A DNA stretch of 64,000 nt from Chlorophyllum brunneum (Eukaryota > Basidiomycota > Agaricomycetes > Agaricales > Agaricaceae), in contig OY756146.1 in NCBI GenBank assembly GCA_963576785.1, positions 1,674,001 through 1,738,000 on the forward strand, read 5' to 3'. Under the pieces are notes generated by a model, which made no database searches, was not told where the DNA came from, and saw only the letters and a list, made by a program, of their open reading frames with translations. Each line of letters starts with the position of its first letter. Within the stretch, counting starts at the first letter, position 1. This document shows positions 23,156 to 35,438 of this stretch, one piece after another. The translations under genes were made by a program, and so were the position numbers.

Positions 23156-26100
23156 TTAGTTCAAGGCCAGCTTCTGGGTATCGGCAAAGGGTGTGGTTGG
23201 CATAGCTGGACTGAAGCAAGGGGGGTGCGAGGAGGGGATATCTACATAGAGCTCTTTCAAACGTCTCCAGATTGCCTTGAATGTGGTCATCGAGCCCTTC
23301 TCATGAACCACTATGACGGCGCAAGCGTAACCGGGCGGGACTTGGACAGAATTCAGCAGCGCTGGACTTGGTAACGGCGTACTCGAGGCGGTGGTCTTCC
23401 CCATAAAACTGGTCACACGACCTCTAGGTGTCACAGACGAATTAGCAACAGGTACGTTGTTTGGGAAGTATGCATTCTCCCTGGGGGAAAGCGGTGTGTC
23501 CGACGGCGCTGAGGAAAACTCGACTCGAAACCTGGTGGGTTTCCATGTGGTCCCTGTCAAAGAATCCGTCGTAACCAAGTCTACTCTACACCGAAGGGTA
23601 TCTCCTTGACCACCGTCAGCAGCAATGCCATCGATAACCACGCCGAAGGACTCGAGCATCCGACCAATATCCATTCTAGTTCGCGATATGTCGTACACTG
23701 AATAAAACATGCCTTGGCCACCTGATTTCCAGTTGAACAGGTTGGTGAACCAGCCCTTGAATTCCCCGACTACGGGTGAAGTCATGAGGCGACTTGAACC
23801 TCCTGATATAGGTGTGCTTTGAGCTGGAGAGGGCAGGTTTATCGGAGACCCGAGGACGCTCAAAGGTGGAGGTCTCTGTGGAAGGTCCAAAGGCGGTGCT
23901 ATGAAAGGAATGGCACCGTCAGTATCCGGGAAAATCAAGACAAGCTAACGTGGATGGGCTCACGGCGGTTTTTCTTCTCCTTGTCCTTCCTACCTCTCGG
24001 AGGAGACATCACATTTCGAGGCATATTCCCGACATCCTTCCCAATATCCCGTCCGACATCAACTCCGAGCCCGAAGGAATTCTGGTCTGGGTCGGAGCCG
24101 ATATAACTCCAACCCTCATCTGAGGTACTCTGGTTTTCCTTGTCGCTTTTGTGCGCTTTGCTCTTGCTCGTCCGATCCCTGTGGCTTTCTCTTGGCATTG
24201 GCGCCTGGGAAACGGGCTGGTCGGTCATGACTGGACTGAAGCTTCCTCTGTTGTGATGGAGGATTGGCCCAGATGCGACCTGTTGCGCGGCGTACTCGTT
24301 GACGCGTTCGGGGATTTTAGCCATTGTCTGGTGAAGCACTGGGTCAACGGTTTGGGGCGCTACTAGGTAATGGATGGGGGCATCTAAGGTTCAAAGAAAG
24401 CTGTGAGAATGGTGAATGCATTACGGGGTATTACGCACCTTGGGATGCGGCCCTGTTTCTAGCGTATGTAACTGTCGTCGGACATTGGGATTTAAGCCTG
24501 GATTTTTCTTGTAAATTTTGCAGGTTTTGAGTGAATCCAAAGCTCGGCGTGACTGAAGCCCCGGAGGAGTCCTGGCCCAAACATGTATTTCCCCTTTTTG
24601 GGGGATGGGGTCTGGGGCCACCACATCCAGCAGCGAGAGCAGAGAACGGACGGGAAGGTGGCGGGGCGGATATATGCATTGTGTTGGGAGGGAAGTCCTG
24701 CTGAAATTGGTTGCGCCACGCTTCAGCTTGAGTGCGGCTTGAGTGCACTGGTGGAGGACGAGGGCCCACTGGAGAAGGTTGGGGCTGATTAGCGCTGGTA
24801 GTGGCATCGTTGTATGCGATTGTCGGTGGTGCAGGCTGGCTCATTGTGGTCAAGACCGGGTGGGGGCGTTGATGGGTGGGGGACGTCATAGCCCGAGGCC
24901 GATACAGTTTAAGAACTTTTTGTTCGCCTTCTTGAGCGGATCGCTGGATGTCTGGATAATCATTTGTACCGTCAATGAGACGCTTTTGCATCGTTTCCTC
25001 CCGGTAGCGGCCGAGCAGGAAATAGAATGCTTTCGCGTGGATCCCATAACCAGGTGGCGAACATAAGTCCCGTATGATGTTGTCGCCGCGGGAATCAGTG
25101 TGCTTTCCCCAGATAACTTTTAATGATGCCAATAGATCCTGATCAATCTGTTCAGGGGACGCAATAGGCTGAGCGAGTTCACTTGGCGATGGAGGTAATG
25201 GCGGAGCAAGAATCACAACGCCGGAATCCGAGGTATGGCAAGTGGAATAATTGGTCATCAGCCATGGATGAGCTAAGATTTCCGGGATCTTCGACGGGGA
25301 ATAATATTCAGGCGGTTGGGTCAGTGGTAAACGAGAGAGCATACCGTGATTCGTTTCTTGACGTCAACGACAAGCATCCTTGCCAAGAGGTCCTTCGCCA
25401 GGGGGTCGATCCAATTCGGCATATCGTACTTCCCGGTCTTCACTTTGGCGAGTAAGTTCCGAACGTTCTTATCATCAAAAGGGAGACGCCCAGTTAAAAG
25501 TGCAAACAGGATAACACCACAGCTCCAGATATCGGTGGCATTGCCTTGGTATCTTTCGCCGTTGACAATTTCTGGGCTGGCATAATGCGGAGATCCACAA
25601 CTAGTTTCCAGCTGCAAAGACGGTGGAGCGAAAGCGGCCATTCCCCAGTCTGCAATTTTAACCAAAGGAGGCTTCAAAGACGCGATGAGAATGTTCTCTG
25701 GTTTTAGATCCCGATGAATGATGGAGAACGTATGGGCATAGTTGAGGCCATAGACTATTTGCCTGAAGTATTCCAGAGCTTCATGCGGGGGAAGCCTCCC
25801 ACGATTGACCAAGAAGTCGAAAAGTTCGCCACCCTGGACGTACTCGAGGACCAGGAAAAGCTCCTTTTCGCCCTCGAATACGTCATAGATGCGCATGATG
25901 TTGGGGTGGTTCATCAGCTTCATCATAGTAATTTCTCGATCTATCCCCAAGCGTTGTTTCTCGGATTTAGCTTGCTGCGTGGCCAGAGAGGAGCGTGAGT
26001 TAACCAAAGGAGCAATAGGAAGAATCTTGACAGCCGCCAGTTGCCCAGTACGTCGGTGCTTTGCAATCTTGACACGGCCAGAAGCACCTTTTCCAACACA

Positions 26101-26259
26101 TTCTCCCAGAATCCATGGTCCAATAGCCTTTGGGTCCGTAGGAAGATCGAAAGCCGAGGTACCGCCCGCCGCAGCCTTTTCCTTTGCCCAGCGAGTGCCC
26201 AGAGGTGCCGAGTACTGAATAGGAGGCGCGCGGGGAGGACTGTCTGTGATGTGTGCCAT
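23156..26259 (-). CDS. GIN4/HSL1 (NIM1-related) Ser/Thr protein kinase
   Basis: A CAMK-group kinase of the Hsl1/Gin4/Kcc4/Cdr2 type, which acts at septins or the cell cortex and promotes mitotic entry through Wee1 control. Exon 1 starts at ATG 26259. Gly loop GKGASG is at residues 56-61, catalytic Lys 78 in AAVKI, EYVQGGELF at about 140, HRDLKPEN at 182-189, and CGSPHYASPE at 221-230. The SPHYASPE block is typical of this subfamily. The metal-binding motif reads DWG (204-206) instead of DFG. Intron 1 interrupts RIT/IPEILAHPWLM. A long disordered Pro/Ser/Gln middle follows. The final exons (23935-24339 and 23156-23938) end in a globular region (GEFKGWFTNLFNWKS onward) placed like the KA1 membrane-binding domain. 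Protein about 900 residues. Exact placement of the 24.4 kb intron is uncertain. Confidence 0.85.
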
Positions 26260-26445
26260 GATATAGTATTAAGCTGGTATAAAATAGGAGGTGTGAAAGT
26301 ATAGCGGGATGCACGGCCAGCGGGCACAGACGAAGACAGAAGAGATCCTGACGCATAACTGTGCCAAGCCAGCCAATCTTATCTCACGCCCAGTCATGTG
26401 ATGTGACATTCTGATCGTGTCGCGTTGCTCTCTGCTCGTCGCTTT
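26260..26445. promoter_or_regulatory. Divergent promoter, kinase / PPR-like gene
   Basis: 186 bp between the two start codons. It contains TATAAAAT near 26278 and several CATGTGATGTGACA-type motifs near 26395-26410. Short shared promoters of this kind recur in the window (CND3/DAM1, H2B/H2A). Confidence 0.45.
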
Positions 26446-29348
26446 ATGCTCACCTCCTCCCGGGCTATTGCTCATGTCCCATGGACACCCGTTTTCGCTG
26501 GGATAGCCCGCAGAGCTACTGCTCGACCTTTACAGAAGCTTACCTTTAGCGCGGCAGTCGTAAGACATCCCGTCATTGTCCTCGATAGCACGGAGGAACG
26601 TACGCAAACCAAACCGACCAGGAAGAATATCTTCCGGAACTATGCCACGTCCTCCCAGTCCTTACAGCTTCTCGTAGAGGAGGCAAAGTACGAAGAAGCT
26701 GCCGTTATGCTCGCGGAGCTACGGTCACGCGGAACCCAAATTCAACCGCATCCCATTTATGTGAAGGCAGTTGCCGACTTGCTTTCACAGCGAGTGCTCG
26801 GAGAAAATGAACGTGAAATTCTTATGCACTGGCTCGAACTTATCCCGGATGCGCGATTCTCTACGCCGGTGCTTTTCAGAGGTCTTTTGGATGACCTCCG
26901 GCACCATGCCAAGACAGAACCTGTGTTAGCCATGTCCGTGGCAAGTATACTTGCATGGAGAGGCCATAAAGCACTAGTCGAGGATGAAATCCTTCCTCTC
27001 GCAAGAATTTCCGTTGAAAACGATGCCCTTGCACCTCTGGAACAGGAGCTGTCTCAATCTTTGGCTGAGTTCGTTGCTCGAGCTGCTTCAACTTCCACGA
27101 GCAATTCAGAAGTCTTTGAGGATGCGTCAGAAGACTATGCTTCTGTTATGGCCGCCTCTGCACCTCCTCCACCGTCCGTCCTCACACTCGTTGAGACGAT
27201 CTTACCCCATACGCTTCCTGCCCCAGATCCCACTGATCAATCTATTTTCGAAGACGAAATGGAGGATGATTATGTCACTTCCCAAGCTGCCGTTCATCCA
27301 CCCCTGCGTCAGTTTCCCACAGACCAGCTCTACCAACTGGTCGAAAGTGCGAAGTATGACGACGCCTTTCATCTCCTCACAGAACTTCAACATCTCCATA
27401 TTCCAATACCCTTCTCACATACGTATGGGGCTGCCGCCCTTGACGCCCTGCGACGCCCTTTATCGGAAAACTACACGGTTGAAATGCAATTGAAGTTGTT
27501 CAGCTCCTGGCTCTCGCTTATTCCCCTTGCGCGTGAGTCTCAGGGCGCAAACAGTCTCCAGGATGTCCGGCGGACGATCATGCTGACATCGCTCACCAAC
27601 CTCCTACTGGTTATGCGTTTCTGTACCATTCTCGTTGGCAAAGGATATGCTGGCTTGGTCGGCAGACAGGAGTTGGCGGTGATCATGCGCTTCGCCAGCT
27701 CGGATACCATCAAAACGTACATCCAGGAAATGGAGATCGCCAATTCATCCTACTGGGAAGCATACCAACCAGAGAAGGCTGGCTCTCAGGTTGCGCGGTT
27801 TGCGAGCAGAGTTAGGAGTCACAGTGTTCGGTACCTGGCCTATTCTGGACGGGTGGAGGAAGCAGTGAGCCTCATACCAAAGCACAGCGACCGAATCCAG
27901 CTATCTGGATATACCATCGAAAAGCTCCTCCGCACGATTCGTGACGCGAATAATCCTTCGTATGAGCAGCACGTACCGCATATCGAGTCAATGCGAGATG
28001 CAGCTGGTGGTCCAGATCATCAAGCCAAGTTACGGCAGATGCACTCGGAGGCAGAAGATGCAGCCATGGCTGCTCAATTGTACACTGCGAGCGCCGACGT
28101 GACTATAGAAACACTCCCAGAGGCGCTGCGGTACCTCCGCCATGTTTTGAGAAAAGCCGAGGACATTCCACACCCCTTTGTCATCGCCGAATTCCTCGAG
28201 CGGTACCTCGCGACAGGGCGTACACGAGCACCCACTCTCCTCCTCAACTTGTCCATAAACTCAAGTTACCGTAGCACTTCCATCTTACTATTTGCGGAAA
28301 TGCTGTATTATCGCCGAATGCGCCAACATCATCTCATCATCCGAACCTTCGTTGATCACTTCTACCTCTCTGGTGTTCCCCGCGAAGACGTTCTAAAAGT
28401 TTACCACGAAGCTCAAGAGTTCCAACATCGCTACGATTCGTCCTCACTCACCGCTACCCTAGACGACGACCCTCCAACTCGCATTTGCAACTTCGCTCCT
28501 TCGTTCCTACCACGGGGCAAGGCTTGGCCCATGAAAATACACTGTAACCTCGTCTGGCACGCTCTCGTTGCTCTAACACCCACACATCCCGAACTCGAAA
28601 ATCTCTATAACAAACTCCTTAATCTCGCTCAGGGACGAGACACCCTCCACACCCTCAACCCTTCCGCTACTCTCAAACCTCTCCTTCCACCGACATCGTG
28701 GCACCAATCCGTCGACTCTGCAGCATTCACACCTTTCATGCGTCGATTGATGTTAAATTCCGGACCGAATCGCGGCTCACGGATTATCAGAGATATGTTC
28801 GACGTTGGTATTCAGCCCAGCGTGTATCACTACACAGAATTGGGAGGGTATTATGCAAGGATCGGGCACGTCGCAGCTGCAATGGAGTTACTCAACGACT
28901 TGGAAACTTCATCTGGATTAATAGAACGATTAACGAAAGAACGACGAGAAGGTCAAAGAAAAAATCGTGGAATCGTTACCGTATCCCATCTTCCTTCGAC
29001 TGCGACCCAAACTCAAACAATCCCTGAACCAGACCTTGTATTCTACATCTCCTTAATGCGTGGATTTATCATTTCCAGATCAGTCGCGGGTTTCGAACAA
29101 GTGCACCGACGTTTACTCGATATTCGGAAATTACTCCCTAAGAAAAAGTTCTCGAAGGATCAGGAAACGATTTTGAATGAGGTGTACGCTGATTTTCGGT
29201 TGTTGAGTCGGAAGGAGGGATATGATTGGAAGAAGCAGCGGAAAGTTGGATTCCATAATTGGATGACGGTGAGTTTACGTTCGGTTTGTTCGTCATATGT
29301 GTTGTGCTGACGGAAATTTTCTTCTCCCAGTATGAGCGGAAAAGGTAG
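26446..29348 (+). CDS. PPR-like mitochondrial protein
   Basis: A long exon (26446-29268) plus a five-codon final exon (29331-29348, ending KR then TAG) encode about 946 residues. The N-terminus (MLTSSRAIAHVPWTPVFAGI then Arg/Ala/Thr-rich) looks like a mitochondrial presequence. The body consists of helical repeats. The clearest PPR-like units lie near the end: SRIIRDMFDVGIQPSVYHYT followed by ELGGYYARIGHVAAAMELLN. Such proteins bind RNA and act in mitochondrial transcript processing or translation; the specific target is unknown. The frame is also open upstream to a TTG at 26425, but the first ATG is chosen. A short acidic linker lies near residues 215-285. No frame damage is visible. Confidence 0.75.
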
Positions 29349-29930
29349 CGCTATTACGACCAATACAATCTCCGAGCACGCTTGGTCCAAAGTCTTGGCG
29401 AGAAGTGCTTACGGGTCGTTTCGCTCCCCCCGCCCCATTGCTCTCCTAGATTAGTGGACGCGGTTATAGCAATCGTCCAGGTCCTTACACTCTTGGAGAG
29501 ACAACCAGGCAAGATAACCGGGGCACTCTGCGTTTTGGGGGGGTAAAAAAATGACTTTTGCATATATTAAAGTGGATGGTAATCTACCTAGATTGTTACA
29601 TGCATTAGATCTATGTACAACCAAAAAAAAAAAAAGACACAGAAAACATTGTAACAGAGTCAGTACACGTCGAGAACATCAAGGCAACCCCCACTCCCAT
29701 CTCTTCCCTTGATCATCACTGCCAACCCGAGAAAAAAAGACAGGTGAGAAAGTAACTCGGTTGAAGAACTCGAGCTTGACGAGCGACGAGTGGGACACAG
29801 GTAAACCGAGAGAAAAGCAGTTTGTAGGCGGGGTGGAGATGTATGTATGTTCGTATCGCATGACATACAAAGGACAGTTGCGTGTAAACAGACAAGAAAT
29901 CAATGCACAGATAATGGTGTTTACTATGCA
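29349..29930. other. Convergent intergenic region with A13 tract
   Basis: Between the 3' ends of the PPR-like gene (plus) and TFIIE-alpha (minus). It holds a run of 13 A at 29623-29635 and no coding signal. Probably overlapping 3' untranslated regions. Confidence 0.5.
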
Positions 29931-31995
29931 TCAAGATCTCGACTGCATAATCTCGAAATATGCCGTATACTCGTCTGGCGTCATTAGCTCGTGGTCTTCT
30001 TCCGTCACTTGGGAGTACGGCACAGGTATTCCGTTCACTATAAATCCAATCAATTTAGCTACGGGGTACAAGGGGGGGGGGGGAAGAGAATATACGCGCC
30101 GTGAACAATAGGATCATCTTCCCCCACGCCACCGCCACTTTCTACGCCATCATCGCCCATACCCATATCCTCATACCCACCATACCCGTTCACGACCGAT
30201 TCCTCAACCGGCGTACTCGCAGCACCAACAACAACCGCTGTCCCATACCCATTTCCATTCACCCCATTCACTCCATTACTACCACCACCGCCACCAGTAT
30301 GAATAATTCCATTCACATTCGTCGAATCCTGATTCAACTTGGCCAGTTTAGCAACTTTAGCCGCTGTCGTACCATCATCTTCCTTCGATCTTGATCGTTT
30401 CCGGTAATCATTCAACGAGTCAAGATACTCGATATTTGGTTTCCGGTCTTCGTCTTCTTCGACGTCAATGCTGTAATCTCCGAACTCGGAGGGTTGGGAT
30501 GTCGGTGTTGGTGTTGGTTGAGCAGAGACATTGGTTGATGCTGCTAGTGAGGCGTAGTATTGATCGTAGTCTGGGAACGGATACGTTAAGAGACAAAGAC
30601 ATGAGGACTAAATGGAAAATGACTCACATTCTGCATCATCTTGTCCAACTTTCGGCTTCTCTTCTACTCCGTTCACAGCCGTACTCGCTGAACTCTGCTT
30701 AGCAGCACTAGCTCTCCCCGACGCACCACTACTACCACCAACCACACCCAACCCTCTAAGAATATCATCATTCGATCCAGCACCCACAGCCGCGGCGGCA
30801 GCGGCAGCAGCAGCAGCAGCTTCCGCCCTCGCATGTTCCTGAATCCCAAGTGCAGTCAAATCACCCGTAATCGTACTCTTCAAATGCCACGCTGGGAGTG
30901 CGTTTTGTTGTCGCTTGAGTTCCGCCTCTGCTGCCCGTTCTTGACGGCGGGTAGCTTCATCTTTGTCCATGGCCATCATAATTCCGACGCCCTCGTCTTC
31001 TCTCTTGTTTGGATCCGAACCTGCGACTTTGAGACCTCCATGAATTTGAGATATTTTTTGTTTGTCGGCCTCGGTCGTATGGTTCTTGACCCACGTGGCC
31101 ACATCGAATCTGCGTGATAATCAAAGGTGAGTCAGAGAAGAAGAGTGAGTAAAAAGGACGTACGCAGGTAACACCATCGCCTCACTCTTTTGCAAACCCT
31201 CTCTGATAAACCTCATCTGATGGTTAAAGCGCTGCATCCTGTCTTTACTCCCCTGTACGCTCTCGGCATTCTCATTATCCACCACCTCTGCATGACATAT
31301 CTCACAAACCATCATACCCCTCATAAAGTCCATCAACTTGTCGACGTCGAGGGGCGAGTATGACTGTTTGCACAGGGTACAGACGTATCCTTTATTATCC
31401 AATTCCTACACACGAGATCAAAGGTTAAGCAATGCATCGGGGTGAAAGACAAACATACATTGCGCAACGAGGAATCAATAATATGCCTCATTTTCGCAAC
31501 TCTCCATTTGACGACGTTGCAAAAGTGCTGGTAGTCGATGTAGTAGTACTGTTTTCCAACAGACCGCTGTGCGCCTTCTTTCAGTTCGTTCTGCCTGTAG
31601 CTGATATGAAAAAGAGTGTCAGTGTACGAGTTTCGGGAAGAACAGCGGGGGTGACTTGCACTTTGACAAGGCAGTCGTTGTTGAGCACGGCGATGACTTT
31701 ATTCAGCTCTTTCGGTTGGAGACCCATTCTACCCGCAAGATCATCGTCCTTGAGGCTAAAAGAGATCCAGATAGAGGGGGGGGGGGGGAAGCAAATCATA
31801 TGGTCAATACCAACGCGGCACGGGTACACAAGAGGGGCAAGCGCAACAGAAAGAAAGGGTCAAAGGTTCCAGGCATACTTACACCGCATGCCGGGCAAGC
31901 TGGTCCATGATGATAGTGTACTTGGGCTCATAGAAGGCTCTGGAGACATATTGGACGAGTGAGCGGAGGGTTTCCTGGTCCTCTTTGGTTGCCAT
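29931..31995 (-). CDS. TFA1: Transcription initiation factor TFIIE large (alpha) subunit
   Basis: TFIIE-alpha joins the RNA polymerase II pre-initiation complex and recruits TFIIH. Exon 1 (from 31995) reads MATKEDQETLRSLVQYVSRA then FYEPKYTIIMDQLARHA, the family N-terminus. The winged-helix part continues with DDDLAGRMGLQPKELNKVIA and VLNNDCLVKV near 31650-31770. The zinc ribbon follows at 31250-31390: YVCTLCKQSYSPLD and MVCEICHAEVVD give the four Cys. Middle exons are Ala- and Gly/Asn-rich. The last exon, ending TGA at 29931, carries VNGIPVPYSQVTEEDHELMT then PDEYTAYFEIM, conserved in fungal TFIIE-alpha. Introns contain long C-runs on this strand (plus-strand G13 at 31776-31788 and G12 at 30072-30083). 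The last intron does not fit a simple GT-AG pair in phase, so either a GC donor is used or the homopolymer is misread. Confidence 0.92.
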
Positions 31996-32189
31996 GGGCA
32001 GTGGACGCCGTTAGGCCGTCGGACGGGATTGGACAAGGCCGAGCAGCGACGAGTACAGCTTGTGCTCTTCCTGCTAAGTTGTGTGGCGGCGGCAGCTGGG
32101 GCCTGGTGGTCGCTGAGAGAAAATGGGATGGCCATTCACGCCAGTGTCATGGATTATGTAATTGTTTGGAGACAAAAATAAACTAGTGG

Positions 32190-32997
32190 CTAGTCGATGA
32201 GGTACTTGCGCTTAAAGTATGCCCGCAGGTGCAGAATCTGCCATGCACCGAGGGCAGCGAGCGACAGAATGGAGAACCACGCAAAGTTCTGCACACGGTC
32301 GTTTGTCGAGGCTAGGGCAGAGTGTCAGAACAATAGGCTGCGTGGTGGTCATAGCACGTACTGTTTGTCGATGTGAAGCGCTCCTCTCGTTTCTTCAGAT
32401 ACTCCATCTCGTCCACAATCTCCTTGACTACTCCTTCCAGTTTGCGCATCTCCGTCTCCAGACTCGACAACGACTCCTGATTGGCAATGGCACTAACCAC
32501 ATCATCAGCACCCACACAAGCGCTCACACCATCGCACAACGCACTTGTAGTCGACGGCATCAGCACCAAGATCCACATCCAGGTCCACAACATTCGCCAA
32601 CTTGGCCGCTTGAGCCGACGACACGTCTACCAGACACTCAGCACTGTCCAGACAAGGCACACAAAGACTACTCACCACCCTCAATGTAATTCTTCATACA
32701 AACCCCAACCTCACCCTCTCCATGTGTCGTAACAGCCAACCTCGTCTCGCCTTTAATCCCCCTCTTACTCAAATACACATTCTTCTGCGACGACGAATCC
32801 ACAATCTCAATGTCCAATCTCTGGTACTCTGCTGGTCCCACATTGGCCGTGACGATAACAAGGGTGTTTGGATGTGCGGCGTTCCATATGCACTTTGGTG
32901 ATGGGTAGCGGGATGCCTGTAGGGAGAATTTTATGGCGAGGGCGTGGTGTGGGATGAAGGCGAGGAGGGCGCAGAGGGCGAAGAGCAGCGAGTGCAT
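32190..32997 (-). CDS. ERV25: p24/emp24 family cargo receptor ERV25
   Basis: A type I membrane protein of COPII/COPI vesicles that cycles between ER and Golgi with its p24 partners. Exon 1 encodes a signal peptide (MHSLLFALCALLAFIPHHAL) and the start of the GOLD domain with YQRLDIEIVDSS and a pair of Cys in the expected positions (CIW; VCMKNY). Later exons give the coiled region SSLETEMRKLEGVVKEIVDE then MEYLKKREERF. The last exon holds the transmembrane helix (VQNFAWFSILSLAALGAWQI) and cytosolic tail LRAYFKRKYLID. The Phe-Lys-containing tail with a hydrophobic end is typical of the delta subfamily (ERV25). Ends TAG at 32190. Only 55 bp separate its ATG from the stop codon of the F-box gene upstream, so its promoter probably overlaps that gene's 3' end. 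Confidence 0.9.
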
Positions 32998-33052
32998 GTT
33001 GTCAAAGTGAGAAGCTAACGTGGCTCAATTTGGAATATTAATTGATATTATT

Positions 33053-35269
33053 TTATTCAAAGTCACACGCCCAGCCCAGTGCACACTCGACACCCAGCCG
33101 CCTCAGCTCGTCGAGAATCGACCGAGGCCCGCTGCAGCACTCAAAGCTGAATCTGAGCATCCGCTGCCGCACCACACTCAGCCCCCCAACCTCCTTCCCA
33201 AGCCCGTGTCTCCGTCGCACAAAATCAGGCACTGCACGGACATCACAGCACGCATCAAATTCATCATCCACATTCGTCCCAAATTCCACAAACGCAAGTG
33301 TGATCCTTTGAAGCGAAGGCAAAAGCACATTCTGCCTGTACCTCCCTGACAGGCTCGATGCGATGCCCGTGATCAACGCTGTGGACGGTCTGCGTCCATG
33401 TTGATGCTGCTGCAACGGCGACTGCACCAACAGCGGAAACACCACACTTGCAGTGTACCCCGACACCTCCTGTAGATGCTCCACCCGATCCAGCCACGCA
33501 AAGAACTGCACAAGGCGGGACTCCCAGAACCGGATCCCATCCCTCAGCGCAAACAACGACAGGTTGAGGGAATCAAAGCCTCCTTTGTCCTCGTACACCA
33601 TCTGCAACGCCCTCGTCAGCGTATCAAAAATATCCATCACCAACCTGTGCCTCTCCTCGCTTTGATCGGCGCACCCAAACGATAGCAACAGATTCACAAC
33701 ACAACACCCCTCGTTTGCTTCTCCCGTCCCCACACTACCCTCGCTACACACCTTCTCCGCCTTCTCACCAACCACTTCGTTAACCTTGATATGCAACCCG
33801 TGCGTCGAAGGGTGCACAAGCAACCACCGCTTTGTCTTCTCCCTCTCCCTCGCCTCTCTCACCGCCTCCTCAGGCGTCTTTAAAATCCTTTCCATATTCT
33901 CCGCCCTCATCTTCCTCTCCCTCAAAAACTCGCTCAACATCCTTGCCGCGTGCGCATTATTCGCCCTCTTCGCGTCCATATGAATCCTACACTCCCCTGG
34001 CACAACCAGTCTTTCCAAAAATTCACAAGCCTCCATCATCGTTCCCTTCAACTCGACACTTTGGAGTTTCTTAAGTACCACTTTCTCTGCATCCGAGGGA
34101 CTGTCTGGAGGGATTTCGTTTGCGAATACACTTCGGAGTGAAAGAACTTCGAGAAGTGGGGTTTGACGAACGATGGATAACCATTCCCAGACGGACATGA
34201 GATATTGATCTTCTAAATCCGTTACTTGAAGTGCGGTCAATCTTGACAGCCAAGGTAATGGGATACCTGTATCCAGCGAAACCATCGCCAATGAAACGTT
34301 CTTCAACATCGGCATGGGACCTTTGAATAACCCTTCCGACAACCTCATCACTTCCTCTGCGCCACCACCATAAGCCATACCAAATCCTGCACTCTCTCCA
34401 AACGACCCAAAAGTCCCTTCACCAAGACCACCACCAAATCCATACCCGAGTCCACGTCCAAGTTCATTGAACCCCAAACCAAAACGACCACCACCTGGCA
34501 TCGCAACCCTCCTCACCAAACTCTTCACCCCCAAACTCTCAATCGCAGGTGCCTCATTCCGACTCAACCAATCCATCACGATCCTCCATTCCTCTTTTCT
34601 CTCAATCGTCAAATGCAACTTTCTTATCCTCTTCAGTTCTTTGAAAATCAAGTTCAAACCTCCTCCTGAAACGCCTCCTCGGCTACTACCAATTCCACTT
34701 CGACTATCGCAAAGTCCAACGACGTCAAGTGTGCAATCATCACTTCGTCGTAGAGCTTCGATTATCCATTTTGGTCCATCCCGAAGGTTGATTGTACGTG
34801 CCCATAAGAGTGGTTCAGAGAGCGCGATACAGCGCCACAAGTAACATACTTGAGAAATTGGACGAGGGGATGTACCATGGTTGGATTCTGGAAAAGCTGT
34901 GGCTGCTAATGGAGCTGGGGATGTAAAGTGTAGAAAGCTGGCTAGGAGAAGTTCGGGAGGGAGTTGGTTGATGGTTACGTTTGTGGTGTTGTGGGCTCGT
35001 TTTGCGAGTATTACTTCGGATGGTGGTGACGATTTGAGGATGGCCGTGGAACGTTTGGGCTTGAGTGTGGATGTTGATGCTGGTGATCTGAGGTTTAGTT
35101 TTGACCGAGGTTTGCGAGCGACTCTGTGTGTGGGAGGTGACATGGTAACAGAACTCGCAGAACCCTGGCCAGCTGGGGTTGGGAGAGGTCTGTGACTCGG
35201 AGAGCGTCTCGAGGGCAAGGGAGGGTCCGGGTCTGGGTCAGGATTGACGACGCGCTTTGGACGAGTCAT
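33053..35269 (-). CDS. F-box protein
   Basis: One uninterrupted exon of 738 codons. The start MTRPKRVVNPDPDPDPPLPS at 35269 is chosen because upstream codons run into the H2B 3' region. The first 95 residues are a disordered Pro/Ser/Arg-rich leader. The F-box spans about 99-160 (INQLPPELLLASFLHF; VCYLWRCIALSEPLLWARTI), the usual Agaricomycete form. It is followed by a long leucine-rich helical region without obvious WD or kelch repeats, and a Gly-rich loop near residues 260-310. F-box proteins link a substrate to SCF ubiquitin ligase via Skp1; the substrate is not predictable. Large F-box families of this kind are common in mushroom genomes. Confidence 0.8.
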   Translation of the reverse strand: MTRPKRVVNPDPDPDPPLPSRRSPSHRPLPTPAGQGSASSVTMSPPTHRVARKPRSKLNLRSPASTSTLKPKRSTAILKSSPPSEVILAKRAHNTTNVTINQLPPELLLASFLHFTSPAPLAATAFPESNHGTSPRPISQVCYLWRCIALSEPLLWARTINLRDGPKWIIEALRRSDDCTLDVVGLCDSRSGIGSSRGGVSGGGLNLIFKELKRIRKLHLTIERKEEWRIVMDWLSRNEAPAIESLGVKSLVRRVAMPGGGRFGLGFNELGRGLGYGFGGGLGEGTFGSFGESAGFGMAYGGGAEEVMRLSEGLFKGPMPMLKNVSLAMVSLDTGIPLPWLSRLTALQVTDLEDQYLMSVWEWLSIVRQTPLLEVLSLRSVFANEIPPDSPSDAEKVVLKKLQSVELKGTMMEACEFLERLVVPGECRIHMDAKRANNAHAARMLSEFLRERKMRAENMERILKTPEEAVREAREREKTKRWLLVHPSTHGLHIKVNEVVGEKAEKVCSEGSVGTGEANEGCCVVNLLLSFGCADQSEERHRLVMDIFDTLTRALQMVYEDKGGFDSLNLSLFALRDGIRFWESRLVQFFAWLDRVEHLQEVSGYTASVVFPLLVQSPLQQHQHGRRPSTALITGIASSLSGRYRQNVLLPSLQRITLAFVEFGTNVDDEFDACCDVRAVPDFVRRRHGLGKEVGGLSVVRQRMLRFSFECCSGPRSILDELRRLGVECALGWACDFE

Positions 35270-35438
35270 TGTTGCTGAGATCGATGAGTGGAATGTTGCG
35301 ATAAACAATCTTCTTATTGTCCTGACACAACACGCCGTGGGAACATGACGAAAGAGACAAAGTAGATTAGAATAAATACAGTGATGTACAGCCATGCACA
35401 AATCAACAAACAGAAAGCAAAAATAAAACACCCCTCGG

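Noticed and set aside
26425..26445. Start of the PPR-like protein at 26425
   Set aside because: That codon is TTG; the first in-frame ATG is 26446 and gives a good presequence.
30072..30083. G12 and G13 runs (also 31776-31788) as G-quadruplex regulators
   Set aside because: They lie in TFIIE-alpha introns as C-runs near acceptors; simple homopolymers are a more likely explanation and their length may be a sequencing artefact.
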